A DNA stretch of 64,000 bases from Turnera subulata (GCA_028386065.3 JAKUCV010005641.1:3876-67875); one strand, 5' to 3'; positions 22,521 through 34,640 are shown, counted from the first letter of the stretch. Program-made: numbers and translations. Notes: generated by a model from the sequence alone, not told the origin.

Positions 22521-23051
22521 TGGTTTTGCATTGTTCTTGACCAAGAACACAGATCCAGATTTTCTTATTATTACTATCATAACATTACCAACAAAATATA
22601 CAATCGACAACTTCATATACAATCGTGTATTGTATATTTTCAGAATACTATCTGTATTTACATTAGAAACAAACTGATTGTTTCAAGAAAAACATCATAG
22701 ACACAATCATGTATTGTATCGATACAAAAAAAAAGATTTTACTTTGAAGTGAACAATACACAGCAGCAAGCAATCAATTAATAAACAAGGGTAAATTAAT
22801 TGAGCCGAATCGAACAAATCAATTATCATCTTGAACAAATCAATAATATATCAATCCATATTGTGAAAACCACTCAATCGCAAACCAATTGCATATTACC
22901 GCAGATTCAATAAAAAAATTATTCTAGATTTACACAAAATCATAGAATTAATCAGAATACAAGCCTTACAGAATAAAGCATGTGAACATGTGAATCATAC
23001 GAAAAAAAATAGGCATTCGATTGGAAACTTAGACCACAAATAAAGACTCTA

Positions 23052-23064
23052 GGCTCCGCTACCA
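23052..23064 (-). other. Primer-binding site of Copia copy A
   Basis: GGCTCCGCTACCA; on the minus strand TGGTAGCGGAGCC, one base inside the 5' LTR. It differs at two positions from the common plant Copia initiator-Met site TGGTATCAGAGC. Confidence 0.85.
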
Positions 23065-23065
23065 A

Positions 23066-23420
23066 TGAAGGATAACATATATTCTGAATAAAGTAAATTA
23101 GGACACCTACTTGATGTCCTTGCAGCGGAAGTGGAAGATCTTAGAGTCCAGGTCTTCATCTACCGGTCGTGTAGGGTTGTCACAGTGTGTCGGATCAACC
23201 CCATAGTTTCCACTGCCTAAACCTCTCTTCTAGAGCTGTGTGTTAGGTATGTGTGGGTATAACCTAGCCACCCTTGTATATGCTATTCTTAGCTCTTATG
23301 CCAAAGAATAATAAGTATATATAGGAGGTATATTAGGGTTACATATGAGCACCCAACTTATGGGCGGATCCAGTGGGCCTCACCACCTCTAGTGGGCCCC
23401 ATAACCTATATAACCCAACA
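23066..23420 (-). repeat. 5' LTR of Copia copy A
   Basis: Matches 16635-16990 almost throughout. The right-hand target duplication GCCAT is at 23421-23425. Confidence 0.93.
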
Positions 23421-23425
23421 GCCAT

Positions 23426-23479
23426 GATTGTAGACACCCTATAAGGGAAATCGTTGTGCAAGGCTTTGATCCAAGTACT
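23426..23479 (-). mobile_element. LINE 3' end on the minus strand (second half)
   Basis: Upstream half (on the minus strand) of the LINE tail described at 16484-16634: 'STWIKALHNDFPYRVSTIM'. The Copia element starting at 23480 abuts it. Confidence 0.7.
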
Positions 23480-23862
23480 TGTTGGAAAATTCGGGTAATT
23501 TTCCCACTACAACAAATAATTGATGAATTAAACAGATAATTCACATTCTATACCAGACAAATAAATATTGAATATTGAATATTATATCACCAATGCACAA
23601 CGGAAAAATAATAGGCGGAATAATAAATGAGTTATGGAACAAACACACCTGAAAATTGATAACGGAGTTCGGCCAATAATTGCCTACGTCTCCGGAGCAC
23701 ACCACTATTGCGGCCTGCTTTTTATATTTAGAGAAGAGAATGCAATACAAATTTTGGGATATATAAAAGAGAGGGGGAGTGTTACTTATATAGGGCTCCA
23801 CACCTCCTCCAAAACAACTTCTAACAGATGTGAGATAACAAATAAAGCACCACAAAATAACA
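23480..23862 (-). repeat. 3' LTR of the truncated Copia
   Basis: 383 bp with TG...CA ends, recognised from its position next to the purine tract and the RNase H end. No partner LTR exists in the window, so the exact ends are inferred. Confidence 0.7.
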
Positions 23863-23967
23863 AATCTTCACCTTGGTGCTATTTGTAATCCTACCAAGTA
23901 AAAATTTTCTCAATCAAATAAAGAACAACCTCCGCAGTGCCTCCAACTTGCGCCATCTGGCGCTACC

Positions 23968-26690
23968 TCAAAAGCGCAGGATATTGACCAAGTCTAAACA
24001 ATGTTCAAACTTGGCCCTTGTCACCACTTTGGCCAACATATCTACAGGATTCTCCGTAGTCAAAATTTTCTGGAGAAGTATCTCCTCTTCTTCAAGAATT
24101 TCCTGCACAAAATGATAAGGAACATCGATATGCTTCGTCCGTGCATGAAAGACTTGATTCTTTGCTAAATGAATAGCACTCTGACTGTCAGAATATACCA
24201 CAAGTTGTTTCTGACCAACTCCCAAGTCTTTTAGCAATCCATAAAGCCAAATTGCCTCCTTTACAGCTTTTGTAATAGGCATATACTTTGCCTCTGTTTT
24301 AGAAAAAAGCCACTGTTGACTGTAAAGTAGACTTCCAGCTAATTGGGGCTTTTGCTAAAGTGAACAAATTGTCAGAATCACAATATCCAACTATGCCTTG
24401 ACCAAGTGATTCATCCCGCTCAAATACTAAGCCAAAATCTACGGTATCTTTGATATACTGAAAAATCCATTTCACAGCTTGCCAATGACCTCTGCCAGGA
24501 TCATGCATGTATCTGCTCACAACACTAACAGCCTGTGAAATATCAGGTCTTGTACACACCATTGCATACATCAAGTTTCCGACTGCATTAGCATATGGGA
24601 CTTTCGTCATATATTCTCTTTCCTCATCATTCTGTGGAGATAACTGGCTACTAAGTTTCAAATGAGGAGCAAAGGTTGTACCTACAGGTTTTGAACTTTC
24701 ATTCATCCCAAAACATTGTAGTACTTTCTTCAAATACTGCTTCTGTGTCAGCCAAAGCTTGCTTCTCTCTTTGTCCCTAATTATCTCCATGCCAAGAATC
24801 TTTTTGGATTCTCCCAAATCCTTCACCTCAAACTCTTTACTCAACTGAGCTTTTAACTTGTCAATTTCAACTTGGCTCTTAGCTGCTATCAGCATATCAT
24901 CAACGTATAAGAGTAGATAGATGTAAGACCCATCTTGAAGTCTGCTCAAATATACACAATGGTCATATTTGCTTCTTGTGTACTTCTGACCAATTATAAA
25001 CTTGTCAAATCGTTTGTACCACTGTCTAGGTGATTGCATTAATATGTACAACGACTTGTCTGGTTTACATATCCAATTTTCTTTACCAGCAACTTTGTAT
25101 CTATCTGGCTGAGACATGTAGATTTCCTCCTTCAAGTCACCGTATAAGAACGCGGTCTTCACATCAAGTTGAGCTAGCTATAAATTCAATTGCCCTACCA
25201 AGGCTAACAAAATTCTAATAGAGGAATATTTAATAACTGGAGAAAATATCTCATTATAATCAATTCCCTCCTTCTGAGAATAGCCTCTAGCCACCAATCT
25301 TGCCCTGTAGCGAACATTGTTCTTGTCAGAAAATCCTTTTTTTTTAGCAAATACCTATTTGCATCCAATTGCCTTCTTTCTTTTTAGAAGTTGTGTCAAC
25401 TTTCATGTCTTGTTCTTCTGAAGAGATTCCATCTCTTCTTCCATTGCATCTTTCCATCTGCTACTTTCAGAACTACAAATGGCTTCTGAAAAAGTAGAAG
25501 GAACATCGTCAATGACTGGAAGTGCATAAGCCACCATTTCAATAAGACGTTCTGGTTTTCCAACTTCTCTTCTTGTTCTTCGAACGGAAATTAAATTCAT
25601 CTGCTGTGAAGGTTCTTGGGTCGGGACCTCCTCTTCATTTGACTCTCTATCTATCCATGAAGAATCACTACTAGTGCTCATTCCTGGAATCACCTTGGTA
25701 TGCTCAAACTCCACCTGCTTTGGAGTACACTCCTACTGTGTAGTACTTTTAGTTTCTTCTGGATTTACCTTAGTCAACATGGCAGATTCATCAAAGGTAA
25801 CATCTCTGTTGATGATAGTCTTCTTTGCCTCTAGACACTATAAACGGTATCCTTTCACTTTAGCATTGAGGCCCATAAATAAATCCTTCTTTGCTCGTAG
25901 ATCCAACTTAGATTCATTCACATGATAATATGCAGTAGAACCATGCACATGTAATGAATCATAATCAGTAGTAGGTTTACCTGACCATACCTCCAAAGGG
26001 GTCTTGCCATCTAAAGTAGATGATGGCAATCGGTTAATATGATGTTGAGCATATGTCACAGCCTCAACCCGAAAATTTCTGCCTAATCCAGCATTAGACA
26101 ACATACATCGAACTTTCCCCCATTCTGCTGTGGTGTTTTTCTAACTGTAAAGTGTCGAATTATGCCACAATCTTGGCATACCTTCAGGAAAGAATCACTC
26201 GTATACTCTCCACCATTTTTTGTTCGTAGAACTTTAATCTTCGTTCCTGTTTGATTTTCAATCTGAGCTTTAAACTTAAAAAAAAATCCCAAGCACTTCA
26301 TCCTTCTTCTTCATAGTAAACACCTATACTCTTCTAGAAAAGTCATTAACAAAAGTGACAAAATAGTGTCTCCCTCCAAGTGACTGAGTCTTGGCAGGTC
26401 CCCACACAGCTAAATGGACATAGTCCAAAATCCCCTTGGTATTGTGGATAGCAGTGCCAAACTTCACTCTTCATTGCTTTTCCAGAACACAATGCTCACA
26501 AAACTCTAATTTGCAAGTCTTTGTACCTTTCAAGAATCCCTGCTTGGCAAGAATTTGCAAGGATTTTTCACCAGCATGTCCGAAACGCATATACCACAGC
26601 TTTGTTACCTTTGCATCCTTCTTGCTTCCAGAAGTTACTACTGCTGCTGTCCCAACTACTCTACTACCCTAGTAGTAATACAAATTATTC
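23968..26690 (-). pseudogene. Copia pol (integrase, RT, RNase H) with frameshifts
   Basis: In minus-strand order: the GAG-pre-integrase motif 'LWYMRFGHAGEKSLQILAKQG' with 'KLEFCEHCVLEKQ' (about 26610-26470); the integrase core with 'GGEYTSDSF' (about 26210) and 'EVWSGKPTTDYDSLHVHG' (about 25990); the linker with 'TRREVGKPERL' (about 25560); the RT with 'MKTAFLYGDLKEEIYM', 'LLLYVDDMLIAA' (catalytic YVDD intact, near 24900) and 'ILGMEIIRDKERSKLWLTQK'; and the RNase H end 'YSDSQSAIHLAKNQVFHARTKHIDV' (about 24200). The longest open piece is 24299-25162. Stops and frameshifts near 26300, 26110, 25800, 25380, 25180 and 24300 inactivate it. Confidence 0.88.
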
Positions 26691-26747
26691 TTCCTCACAC
26701 TTTTTAACATCACCAATGCTCCTGAGGCTTCAATTTGTCCAATATCT

Positions 26748-26905
26748 TCATGTGTGCTAAAGTGGAATAATAATCTAGACGAAAGTGATGAAGCTGAAAA
26801 AGTACTCCAAGAGGATCAAAATCTATAGAGTCTTTGACGCGGCCATAGCCTAAACAGAAACTCCGACCTCTCCCTATACTTCTTAAGGCTGCTTTTAAGA
26901 AACCT
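26748..26905 (+). pseudogene. F-box gene relic, copy 3 (3' end only)
   Basis: From 'cttcatgtgtgctaaagtggaataataat' on, the sequence closely follows 9862-10005, the last coding residues and 3' flank of copy 2. Only about 40 codons are left, and the frame differs by small indels. Everything upstream is replaced by the truncated Copia element. The similarity continues into the flank to about 26930. Confidence 0.85.
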
Positions 26906-27059
26906 GCAGACAAAGGAGGTGGGTTTATCATTTATGCTTTCAGTTTTGCTTCTGATTTGGAATTAACTTATCCTTTTCTGTCATATGTTAAATGACCATA
27001 AATTAAGTTTGTTTCGCTTGGTAAGATCGTCATCTAATAATTATTAGAGACTAGGGGCC

Positions 27060-28558
27060 TGTTTGGAAACTTGTTCTGAGAACAAGTTTTGTGTTTTTAG
27101 TGTTTTTAAAATTTCAGAAACCTATTTGGATGGCTAAAAACAAGTAAAACAACTCCCAACATTTGTTCCAACAGAATAGAAAACACAGAACAAAAAAAAA
27201 GATGTTTTGCCTATCCTGCCAAAACACGTGGTGGCAAAAATGTAAATAAATAGAACTCTAAATTTCATTAATGGCAATCTTGTAAATTGGGAAACTTTTA
27301 CAATGCTTCAGTTTATTTTCTTCTCCTTTCGTTCGTGTGTGGCCAGAACGCTTTTTATCCATTCTTCTCCAAGTCTTCCTCACTCTTCTCTAAGTCTTCA
27401 TCACTCTCTTCTCTAACCTCATTCTCTTCTCTAACCTTACTCTCATATCATCCTCACAGATGAAAACTCACTTCTCTCATCATTTCTCATCACTGATTTG
27501 CAAGTTTTACAATTACAACTACAAGCAATTATCATTGAGAAGTGTGTTTCTATTACAGGTAATTGTTTATACATTCAAAGAAAATCCTATGTTACAAATT
27601 CATAACTAATCATAGTCTAACATATTAATTAAGTTGGGGCTTTTGATCTTTTGCAAGTATACTCTTAATTTATGGGTTTTTTAGGATTAACAATAGTGTA
27701 TTGGTGATGTTTTGGGTTTTTGTGGAAATTGGGTTCTTGTTTGAGCGTGGCTGCTGTGGGAATTGGGTTTTTGTTCTAGCATGTTTTAGTAACCTAATTT
27801 TATTCATCTCTATATTTGTCCCATTTTGTCCTAAATTTAGAGTAAAATTTTAGTGCACAGGTACTACTTTTGGTATAATATACATGGTTGCTCTTAATTT
27901 TTACATATGCCTTGCTAACAGCTTAAGTATGGCATGGATTTCTAATTGCTTGCCCATTATTCCAAGTGTTTTTAGCACGTTATCTTCAGCTTTACCAGAC
28001 CAACAAAGTTACAAACAAACAACCTTTATATCAAGGTACCAGTGTGATTCTCTCTTCAATTCTAGGGATTGCAAGTTCTATTATGACTTCAGATTGCATG
28101 GAATATGGTTATTAAAGTTAAGTTTCAAGTTTCGGACCTGGATTCTTGTCTACTGTTAGTCATGACTCATGCGTCCATCTTGCTCAGTTTCTTTACTATT
28201 TGGATTGGAATTTAGAATTGAGGCTTGTACAACATTCCTTGCTTGCTCCATTTATGCATAGTATTGTTTTAGAATATTATTGAGATATAGTATTTAATTC
28301 AACATTTATTAGACACCTCAATAGTAAACGAACAGCAGTAGTCAACCAAATGTGCCAAACTTTGTTATTAGCTCACCAACTACTTAAAAGGACAAACCAA
28401 AAAATTGCCAAATATTTTTACTCATTTACTCGTTTAGCATTATAATTAGTTCTCCGTAATTGACTCAACAACAAGTTTTCATTTTCTGGTTGCAATAACA
28501 ATCATGTGTACTTCTATGTTGTTTATTCTTTTTGTTTTCGGATGAATATATAAAGTAG
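27060..28558 (+). other. 5' noncoding region of the Harbinger element
   Basis: 1.5 kb of AT-rich sequence in which I see no coding frame of a known family. A pyrimidine-rich tract (tcttctcc..., 27310-27480) could be a promoter or 5' leader. The possible donor 'acaggtaattg' at about 27556-27566 suggests a leader intron, but this is a guess. Confidence 0.4.
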
Positions 28559-29568
28559 ATGGTCACTGAACTTCAAGAAGATGCTGTTTGGGGAGCTGCT
28601 GTGGAGAAATTATATATAGACATTTTAGTTGATCATGTAAATAAAGGAGATATGATTGGTGGACAATTCAGTACTAAGGTTTGGCAAGAAATTCTAGAGG
28701 AATTAAACGTGAAGAGTGCTCGTAATTATACCAAAAAACAAGTGAAGCAAAAATATAATAGGTTGCGGGCCAAGCATCGAATTTTCTCTAATCTTCTTCA
28801 AACTACTGGGTTTGGATGGGATCCAGTAACTAATACGGTGATTGCTGAAGATTCTGTGTGGCGTGGATACATCCAGGTACATAATTTTTTTTACTACCAA
28901 CCATTATGTTATTTTTTGCCGAGGCTAATTACATGTATACTAATAAAAAAAAATATTGTTTGCAGAGAGTTAAAGATGTAGCACAATTTCGCAGGAAAGG
29001 TTGTGACCATTATGAGCTTCTCGGTGTTATTTTTAATAGAAGCACAGCCACTGGAAATCTTCATCATGCCTCTGCCATTGAACCTCCAAATTCAGATGAA
29101 GAAAGGAGGCTTGATGAGGAATATGTTAATACTGGAGTGCATGTCAATCTTGAAGATGATAATGACGATGATGGTGAAGACCCTGTGCCCATCCATACAA
29201 CTGAGAGAGTCACTCACAGTGAAAAAAGAACTATCATTGTGCCGGAACAGAAACCAAAGAAAAAAGATACTAGGATGACTCAGTTTAATGAAGCTATAAA
29301 AGCTTATGTTGAGACTTCCAAAATAAGGCAAATGGAGTCACTTGCTAGAGTTGAGCGATACAAGTCTCAGACAACTACTAGTTCTAATTCTAGTCCAGCG
29401 GCTAATTTTTCTATGACCAAATGCATTCATAAATTGGAAGCCATAGATGATATCAATGAAGAATCATTTGTCAAAGCTATAAGAGAATTTAAGAATCAGG
29501 ATGCGAGAGAGGCCTTCATCGTGATGAGTGATAAAAACAAGAAGCTATGGCTTAGAAGCCTTGTCTAG
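28559..29568 (+). CDS. Harbinger Myb/SANT-like DNA-binding protein (two exons)
   Basis: Exon 1 is 28559-28876 and exon 2 is 28966-29568, joined across a GT...AG intron of 89 bp in phase 0, giving 306 residues. The N-terminal half ('VWGAAVEKLYIDILVDHVNKG', 'FSTKVWQEILEELN', 'KQVKQKYNRLRAKHRIFSNLL', 'GFGWDPVTNTVIAED') is the Myb/SANT-like domain of plant PIF/Harbinger ORF1 proteins. An acidic linker (about 29140-29190) and a lysine-rich stretch (QKPKKKD) follow, and a helical C-terminus ends 'KKLWLRSLV'. In this superfamily the protein brings the transposase to the element ends and into the nucleus. No stop or frameshift is seen. The start is the first ATG in frame, and an upstream exon is possible. 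Confidence 0.85.
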
Positions 29569-29857
29569 TGTTTGTAGCCTTAGTTTTGAATGTCAAATGT
29601 TGTGCCTTTAAAGTTGCATTATGTTTCAGTTTGTTGTTGTTGCTAGATATTTTTAAGTTCCATTATTATGTAGTTTATGTTGATATTAGATGGTATCGAA
29701 TTCAGTACTTATAGACTACTTGTTTAGTAGTAGAATATATTAAACTGTTTGTTGCTTGAAATGAAGCTATTGTTGTTGAAAAATATAGTAGAACTTTTAG
29801 AATATATATGGAAGTTTATTAAGTTGGTTATTTGTTTGTATTACCGCAGGGAACAAT

Positions 29858-31298
29858 ATGGAAGGTGCATCCGCAGCTAGTATGTCAGATGGTTCTTCAT
29901 CGAATCACTCCTATGACGATAATTTTGATGATATTCTTTTCCTATCTCTGCTAGACGAATACGAGAAAATTATACGTGAGAAGAATCGGATACGGACCTC
30001 TACATTAACAGGTCATCAGTTTGTTAATGAATTATTGGAAGGATCAAGTCAAGTTTGCTATGAATTATTCCGTATGGAAAAGGCATGCTTTATCTCACTG
30101 TGTACTGATCTCAAAAGAAAAGAGTATCTAAATGATTCAAGAGGTGTCAGTGTAGAAGAGAAGGTTGCAATGGCATTATTTATTCTGGGACATAATATTC
30201 GTCACAGAGTTGTGGCGGATCGATTTCAGCATTCTACCGAAACTGTCCAACGCCATTTTAAGCAAACTATAAAAGCATTGTGCAAACTTGGGCAAGAGAT
30301 TATCAAACAAGATTCAACAGAATTACCAGATCACATTGTCAATAATCCGATGTACTATCCGTGGTTTCAGGTAATGTTAAAAATATTGTTACTACAGAAA
30401 TCACCAAAAAAATAAATATAATTAAATTATAACAACATATTATTTTTCTAATTGATTAACCCTTTTTTTTAGAATTGTCTCGGTGCAATTGATGGTACAC
30501 ATATAAGTGCATGGGCTCCTGCGGAGAAACAAGTTTCGTGTAGAGGGAGGAAAAGTATTGTCACACAAAATATTATGTGTGCTTGTGATTTTAATATGAT
30601 GTTCACCTATGTACTATCAGGATGGAAAGGTAGTGCTAATGACTCAAGAATATTTTTAGATGCACTTCATTGGAGAGATTCACAATTTCCATGGCCACAA
30701 GAAGGTAATAATTCTAATGAAATTTTTGAAAAATTTCTAATTAAATATTTTATTTTATTTTGTTCATTCATTATTATTATTTTTATAATTTCTAATTAAA
30801 TAATTTTCTGTTACAGGCCAGTATTATCTTGTTGATTCTGGATATCCTTGTATGGCAGGATTTCTACCCCCTTTTAAAGGTCAAAGGTATCATTCACAAG
30901 AATTTAATAGCAGCAGACGACAACCTCGAAGTCGCAAAGAACTTTTTAACTATAGACATTCGTCATTAAGGATGGTAATCGAACGATGCTTTGGGGTCCT
31001 AAACGCACGTTTTCCAATTTTAAAATTAATGCCAATTTATAAACCTACTAAACAACGTCTTATCGTAATTGCATGTTGTACAATTCATAATTATGTTCGT
31101 AAATGGACGCAATGTGATAAATTATTTGTAGAATGGGAAAATATAAGCCCATTAGAGATGGAGACTACATCTAGAAGCTCAGATGAAGGAACGTCAAATG
31201 TTTCAAGTTCTCGACAGGAAGAGTTAGGCGAGCAAGGAGCAGCAGCAATGGCAGAATATCGTAATCATGTTGCAAATTTAATGTGGGCTATGATGTAA
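29858..31298 (+). CDS. PIF/Harbinger DDE transposase (three exons)
   Basis: The exons 29858-30370, 30473-30704 and 30817-31298 join with GT...AG introns in correct phase to a 408-residue protein, the usual length. The N-terminal region carries a helix-turn-helix-like block ('VSVEEKVAMALFILGHN', 'VVADRFQHSTETVQRHF'). The DDE_Tnp_4 catalytic domain shows all three acidic residues: Asp in 'LGAIDGTHI' (about 30490), Asp in 'GWKGSANDSRIF' (about 30640) and Glu in 'MVIERCFGVLNARFPIL' (about 30980). 'YYLVDSGYPCMAGFLPPF' is also typical. No premature stop occurs. With the gene at 28559 it would make an autonomous element, if the ends are functional. Confidence 0.9.
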
Positions 31299-32330
31299 AC
31301 TAATTTTATTATAATTTTTATGATGCTATTAGAGTGTAATATTTAGAGAATATTCTGTGAACATTGTAATAATAAATAAAATTATTTGATATTAAGTAAT
31401 GTATTACAATGTGTAAAAATATTTTGACTATACAACATAAATTTATTAATATAAATATTGAATAGTTTTTATTCTAATTACATTATTAATAGATTATGTT
31501 ATCGTGATTTTGTTGTAAAATTCTCATATATACACGAGATACTTTTTAAATTAAACTAGTTTTTTTCACCTGCGATGCACGTGAAACGATAATTTACACT
31601 AGTAATAATTAAAATTTTAAAAATCATAAACAAATTCTACAGATAAAAGTATTTAAATTAAATTATGAAAATTCGAGTAAGAATGGGAATGAGTAATTAT
31701 TATATTTTACTTATTTATTTTTTTTATTTTACATAAAATTTGTCATAACTTAATGATATTCAACAATTCAGTGTTTGACTAAATATTTTATTAATTTTAT
31801 CACTTATGTAATTGTCATGTTTATAAAGAATAATATTCAACAATTTTTAAAAAATTTAATCATAAATTTTAGTCTTAAAAATTATTTTTTAAATCAAAAT
31901 TTTTTATTAATGGTAATATTATTATGTTCAAAATTTTATACTAATTCTTTGTCCTGTTAATTTTTTTCATTTACTTACTTATATATTTTTTTGTTAAATA
32001 ATTGAGTAATCTATTCTTTTAGTGTGAAAATATTATTATTTAGCAATAAATATTTTATTTTCTTATTTTTTAACAATCTCATTTTTTATATTATTTTAAA
32101 TTTATCTATAATAATTTCCTGTAAATTTTTTATGGTATTTTGGTATTTTAATTTCGTAAGTTTTGGTGACTTCGTACTTTTATATAAAGTATAGATTAAT
32201 TTATTCATATAATAAGTTCTTAATTTTTATTCTTAATTTTTGAAATTCAAGAACAGTTTTTACATTTATTTCTACCAAACAAATTCTTTATTCTTAGTTT
32301 TTTTTAGAACTGTTTTAAATAAGGACTAAG
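31299..32330. other. AT-rich 3' region of the Harbinger element
   Basis: Very AT-rich, with no coding frame of a known kind. It contains candidate poly(A) signals shortly after the transposase stop (aataataaataaaa near 31366-31381). Confidence 0.5.
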
Positions 32331-32558
32331 GGGCATATGTCACCTGTTTTTTTTTTCATTTAATATATAAACCTGTGGTCTATTCGGCATTTATCTTTAG
32401 CTAGCATATGACCAGACCGAAAATTAACTTGATTTAGTCCAAATTGCTTGTTACGTCTTTCAATTGTCAAACCAAAGCATTAATTCACTGTGGTATTTTC
32501 ATATTACCCGCCAAGAGGAAGAGGAACGGAACCTTACTCTTAAATTCATATTATACTT

Positions 32559-33164
32559 AAAGATTGAGTGCTTTCTTTGGATGCTTCTCATGAATGGAGT
32601 TCCTACAAGAGATACCTTGCACCACAGGGGAGTGATTTTAGAATCTGATCATTCAAAATCCCCCTTCTATTCTCTTCATCCCGAAACCCCCTCTCACCAT
32701 TTTTTTGCACTGTAAATTGGCAGGAAGTCTGCAACTGGTGGGGGGTCGTCTAGGTCTTGCCATCTTCCTGAACTCGTTGGTATCGCAGCTGGCCCTCACT
32801 TACCTGGCTTATCATTGGCTCTGCGGTCCACTGGTCCTTTTGGTTAGCCCGCAACGACTTGATCTTCAACTCCAGAGAACGCCGCTGGGAATATCTGTTC
32901 GATCTCATTTTAGCCAGAGCTACTTGGTGGATCAAGCCTTCCCATACTCTACGGCCATGGTGATGTCCAATGCTTCCTTTTTCAAAAACTTGAAAGGATA
33001 GACTTTAAAGTCTTCCCTATTCTTCTCTGTTATATTGTTTTATCAGGTTGTAATTATTCTGATTTCTCTCTGCTGACTCGCCAGCTTCTTGCTGGCTTGT
33101 TCAGTTTTGTTACTTTTGTATCCCGTTTCATTTAATTAAATTATTTCGATTAGCATCAAAAAAA
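32559..33164 (+). mobile_element. 5'-truncated LINE fragment with target duplication
   Basis: The insert starts inside the ORF2 C-terminus ('IECFLWMLLMNGVPTRDTLHHRG', the segment before the zinc-binding motif) and ends in 'tcgattagcatc' plus A-run. It is flanked by AATTCATATTATACTT (32543-32558) and AATTCATATTACACTT (33165-33180), one mismatch. The 3' tail is of the same family type as the two full LINEs. The frame is broken after 32700. Confidence 0.88.
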
Positions 33165-33249
33165 AATTCATATTACACTTTTTTCCAAGAGAATGAACAA
33201 TGTAAAAAGGAGATGATCACGAGAAGAGTTGCAAAGGAGGCAAACAGTG

Positions 33250-33790
33250 TCAAGAGATGCATTAATTAATATTCCTATTGATGAGAAGGTCTTTGGTTGC
33301 TATACCGTTGTGAAGGGATAGCCAGGTCCAACCTTCAATTTTAGCTGGACATAAGGACAACCGAGGATAAGGTTTGTCACGGTGAAAGCCAAGCCTGCAA
33401 AATAAAAAGAACGTAGTATCCAAGCTTAACTGAAAGTTAGAGACAAGTGACAGTGCAGGAAAGGAGAAGATGAACAAAAGATTCTAAATGAACATGGCAT
33501 AAAGGACAAATCCAAACAGCTAGGGAAATAATGCCGCGATATCCAATTAAGTACATCATTGGTTAGGATGGCGTTATTAAAAGCAAGTCACAACCAACAA
33601 TCAACCCTGAAAAACTTCAACTTCATCCAAATAAAAGGTTTGCATCATCAATAACCAAGCCGATTACAAAATTAAATAAGGTACCTGCCCCCTTTAACGG
33701 AATAGGCTCCATTGCGGTCATCCAAGCAGAATCGAATCGACCATCCTCCTTAGAAGGCCGCAAACTCCCACTGTAAATCATTTTGCCGGG
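33250..33790 (-). mobile_element. LINE ORF2 C-terminal fragment on the minus strand
   Basis: The minus strand reads 'DDRNGAYSVKGGRY' near 33690-33730 and 'LCPAKIEGWTWLSLHNGIATKDLL' near 33270-33350. These are the two blocks preceding the zf-RVT motif in LINE ORF2 proteins. The pieces are in different frames and the zinc motif is lost. Confidence 0.7.
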
Positions 33791-34640
33791 TCAAAACAAC
33801 ATCACCAACCTCCCAACACAACTCCGAAGGGAAGAATTAAAAAAGATGATGGAGTCAAACAGCCATAATAGACTACCCAAACCCATTCTTGTCCGGAGCA
33901 TTTACTAGAAAGCAAGTTGGAGTAAAGTAAGATCTATACTCATAGAATAGGACACTCATTGGTAATTTAGGTATTAGATATATATATAGGGTCCACTCTT
34001 CCAAATCATTGATGTCTCATTTGTCCCCCTTCTTCCCTTTATCATTACAAAGTGAATAAAAAACATATTATTACTTTCCCGTCATTATGCGGGGGCGCCA
34101 TCAAAGCATCCAGTCAAGTTTTGTTTACGTTTTTTTACAATTTTGTTCAATCTGCAACCCTTCAAAACAGAGTGAAACCCAGAAAACAAAATGGATTGTC
34201 ATTTAGGAGTAGAATCCATGGTTTATGTGTTCCCATAACACTATTGCCAAAAATTTCTGAGGACTTTAATAGCTTCCTATAAAAATCAGAACTAGAAAAA
34301 GAACTAATTTCATAGTTACAAACTCAATGGGTAAATTGGCCCAAAATCACAAATTAAAATGTAATAGTTGAGCCCATTCAAAACATAGGGACCAAATCAA
34401 ATGATTGGAGAAAGCATGGGCTGGAATGGAGCTTTTACCCAAAAAACAATTAAAATAGTTTAATATAAATAATTTTGACGATGATTATATATTTCCACTC
34501 AAATCTTTTTAGAAAAATTAAAATACACAAGAAGTAAAGGGCGGCAAGGCAGTCTATTATTATTAATACATCACACAGTAACCCTAAAACAAAGATCACT
34601 TATCGAAAGGGGTTAATTTTAGGGAACTGATCTAGTAGCG
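33791..34640. other. Spacer and promoter-side flank of F-box copy 4
   Basis: No gene is seen. From about 34505 the flank resembles 63725-63815 upstream of the last F-box copy ('acacaagaa(g/a)taaaggg', 'aaccctaaaacaa'), so the two copies share their promoter region. Confidence 0.55.

Larger units (their letters stand above)
16635..23420 (-). mobile_element. Degenerate Copia-type LTR retrotransposon (copy A)
   Basis: Two near-identical LTRs (16635-16990 and 23066-23420, about 356 bp, 5'-TGAAGG...CCAACA-3' on the + strand) bound the element. GCCAT is duplicated at 16630-16634 and 23421-23425. The primer-binding site GGCTCCGCTACCA (23052-23064) next to the right LTR and the purine tract complement at 16991-17000 show that it reads on the minus strand. 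Coding sequence is heavily decayed but recognisable in short pieces (RNase H, RT, integrase C-terminus). The interior holds a row of short inverted repeats and a GC-rich leader. It lies in a LINE tail. Confidence 0.9.
23480..26747 (-). mobile_element. 5'-truncated Copia retrotransposon (minus strand)
   Basis: One LTR is seen (23480-23862, TGTTGG...AATAACA on the + strand), preceded on the minus strand by the purine-rich CCAAGGTGAAGATT tract (23863-23876). Pol runs from about 26690 down to 23968. Sequence upstream of the GAG-pre-integrase region (gag, protease, primer site, 5' LTR) is missing. The element stops abruptly at about 26747 against an F-box 3' fragment. Several stops and frameshifts are present. 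Confidence 0.88.
27050..32330 (+). mobile_element. PIF/Harbinger DNA transposon with two apparently intact genes
   Basis: The left end GGGGCCTGTTTGG (about 27056) is the typical PIF/Harbinger terminal motif. A trinucleotide target could be CTA just before it. The interior encodes the two-protein set of this superfamily, a Myb/SANT-like protein and a DDE transposase, in the same direction. Long AT-rich noncoding stretches lie at both ends (27060-28558 and 31299-32330). I could not identify a clean right terminal repeat. The best hint is 'accaaacaaattc' near 32275 and the right edge is approximate. Confidence 0.8.

Noticed and set aside
22019..22700. Several overlapping ORFs of 98-176 codons in the GC-rich block on both strands
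   Set aside because: High GC lowers stop frequency. Both strands are open in both copies and no known domain is seen, so they are not called as genes.
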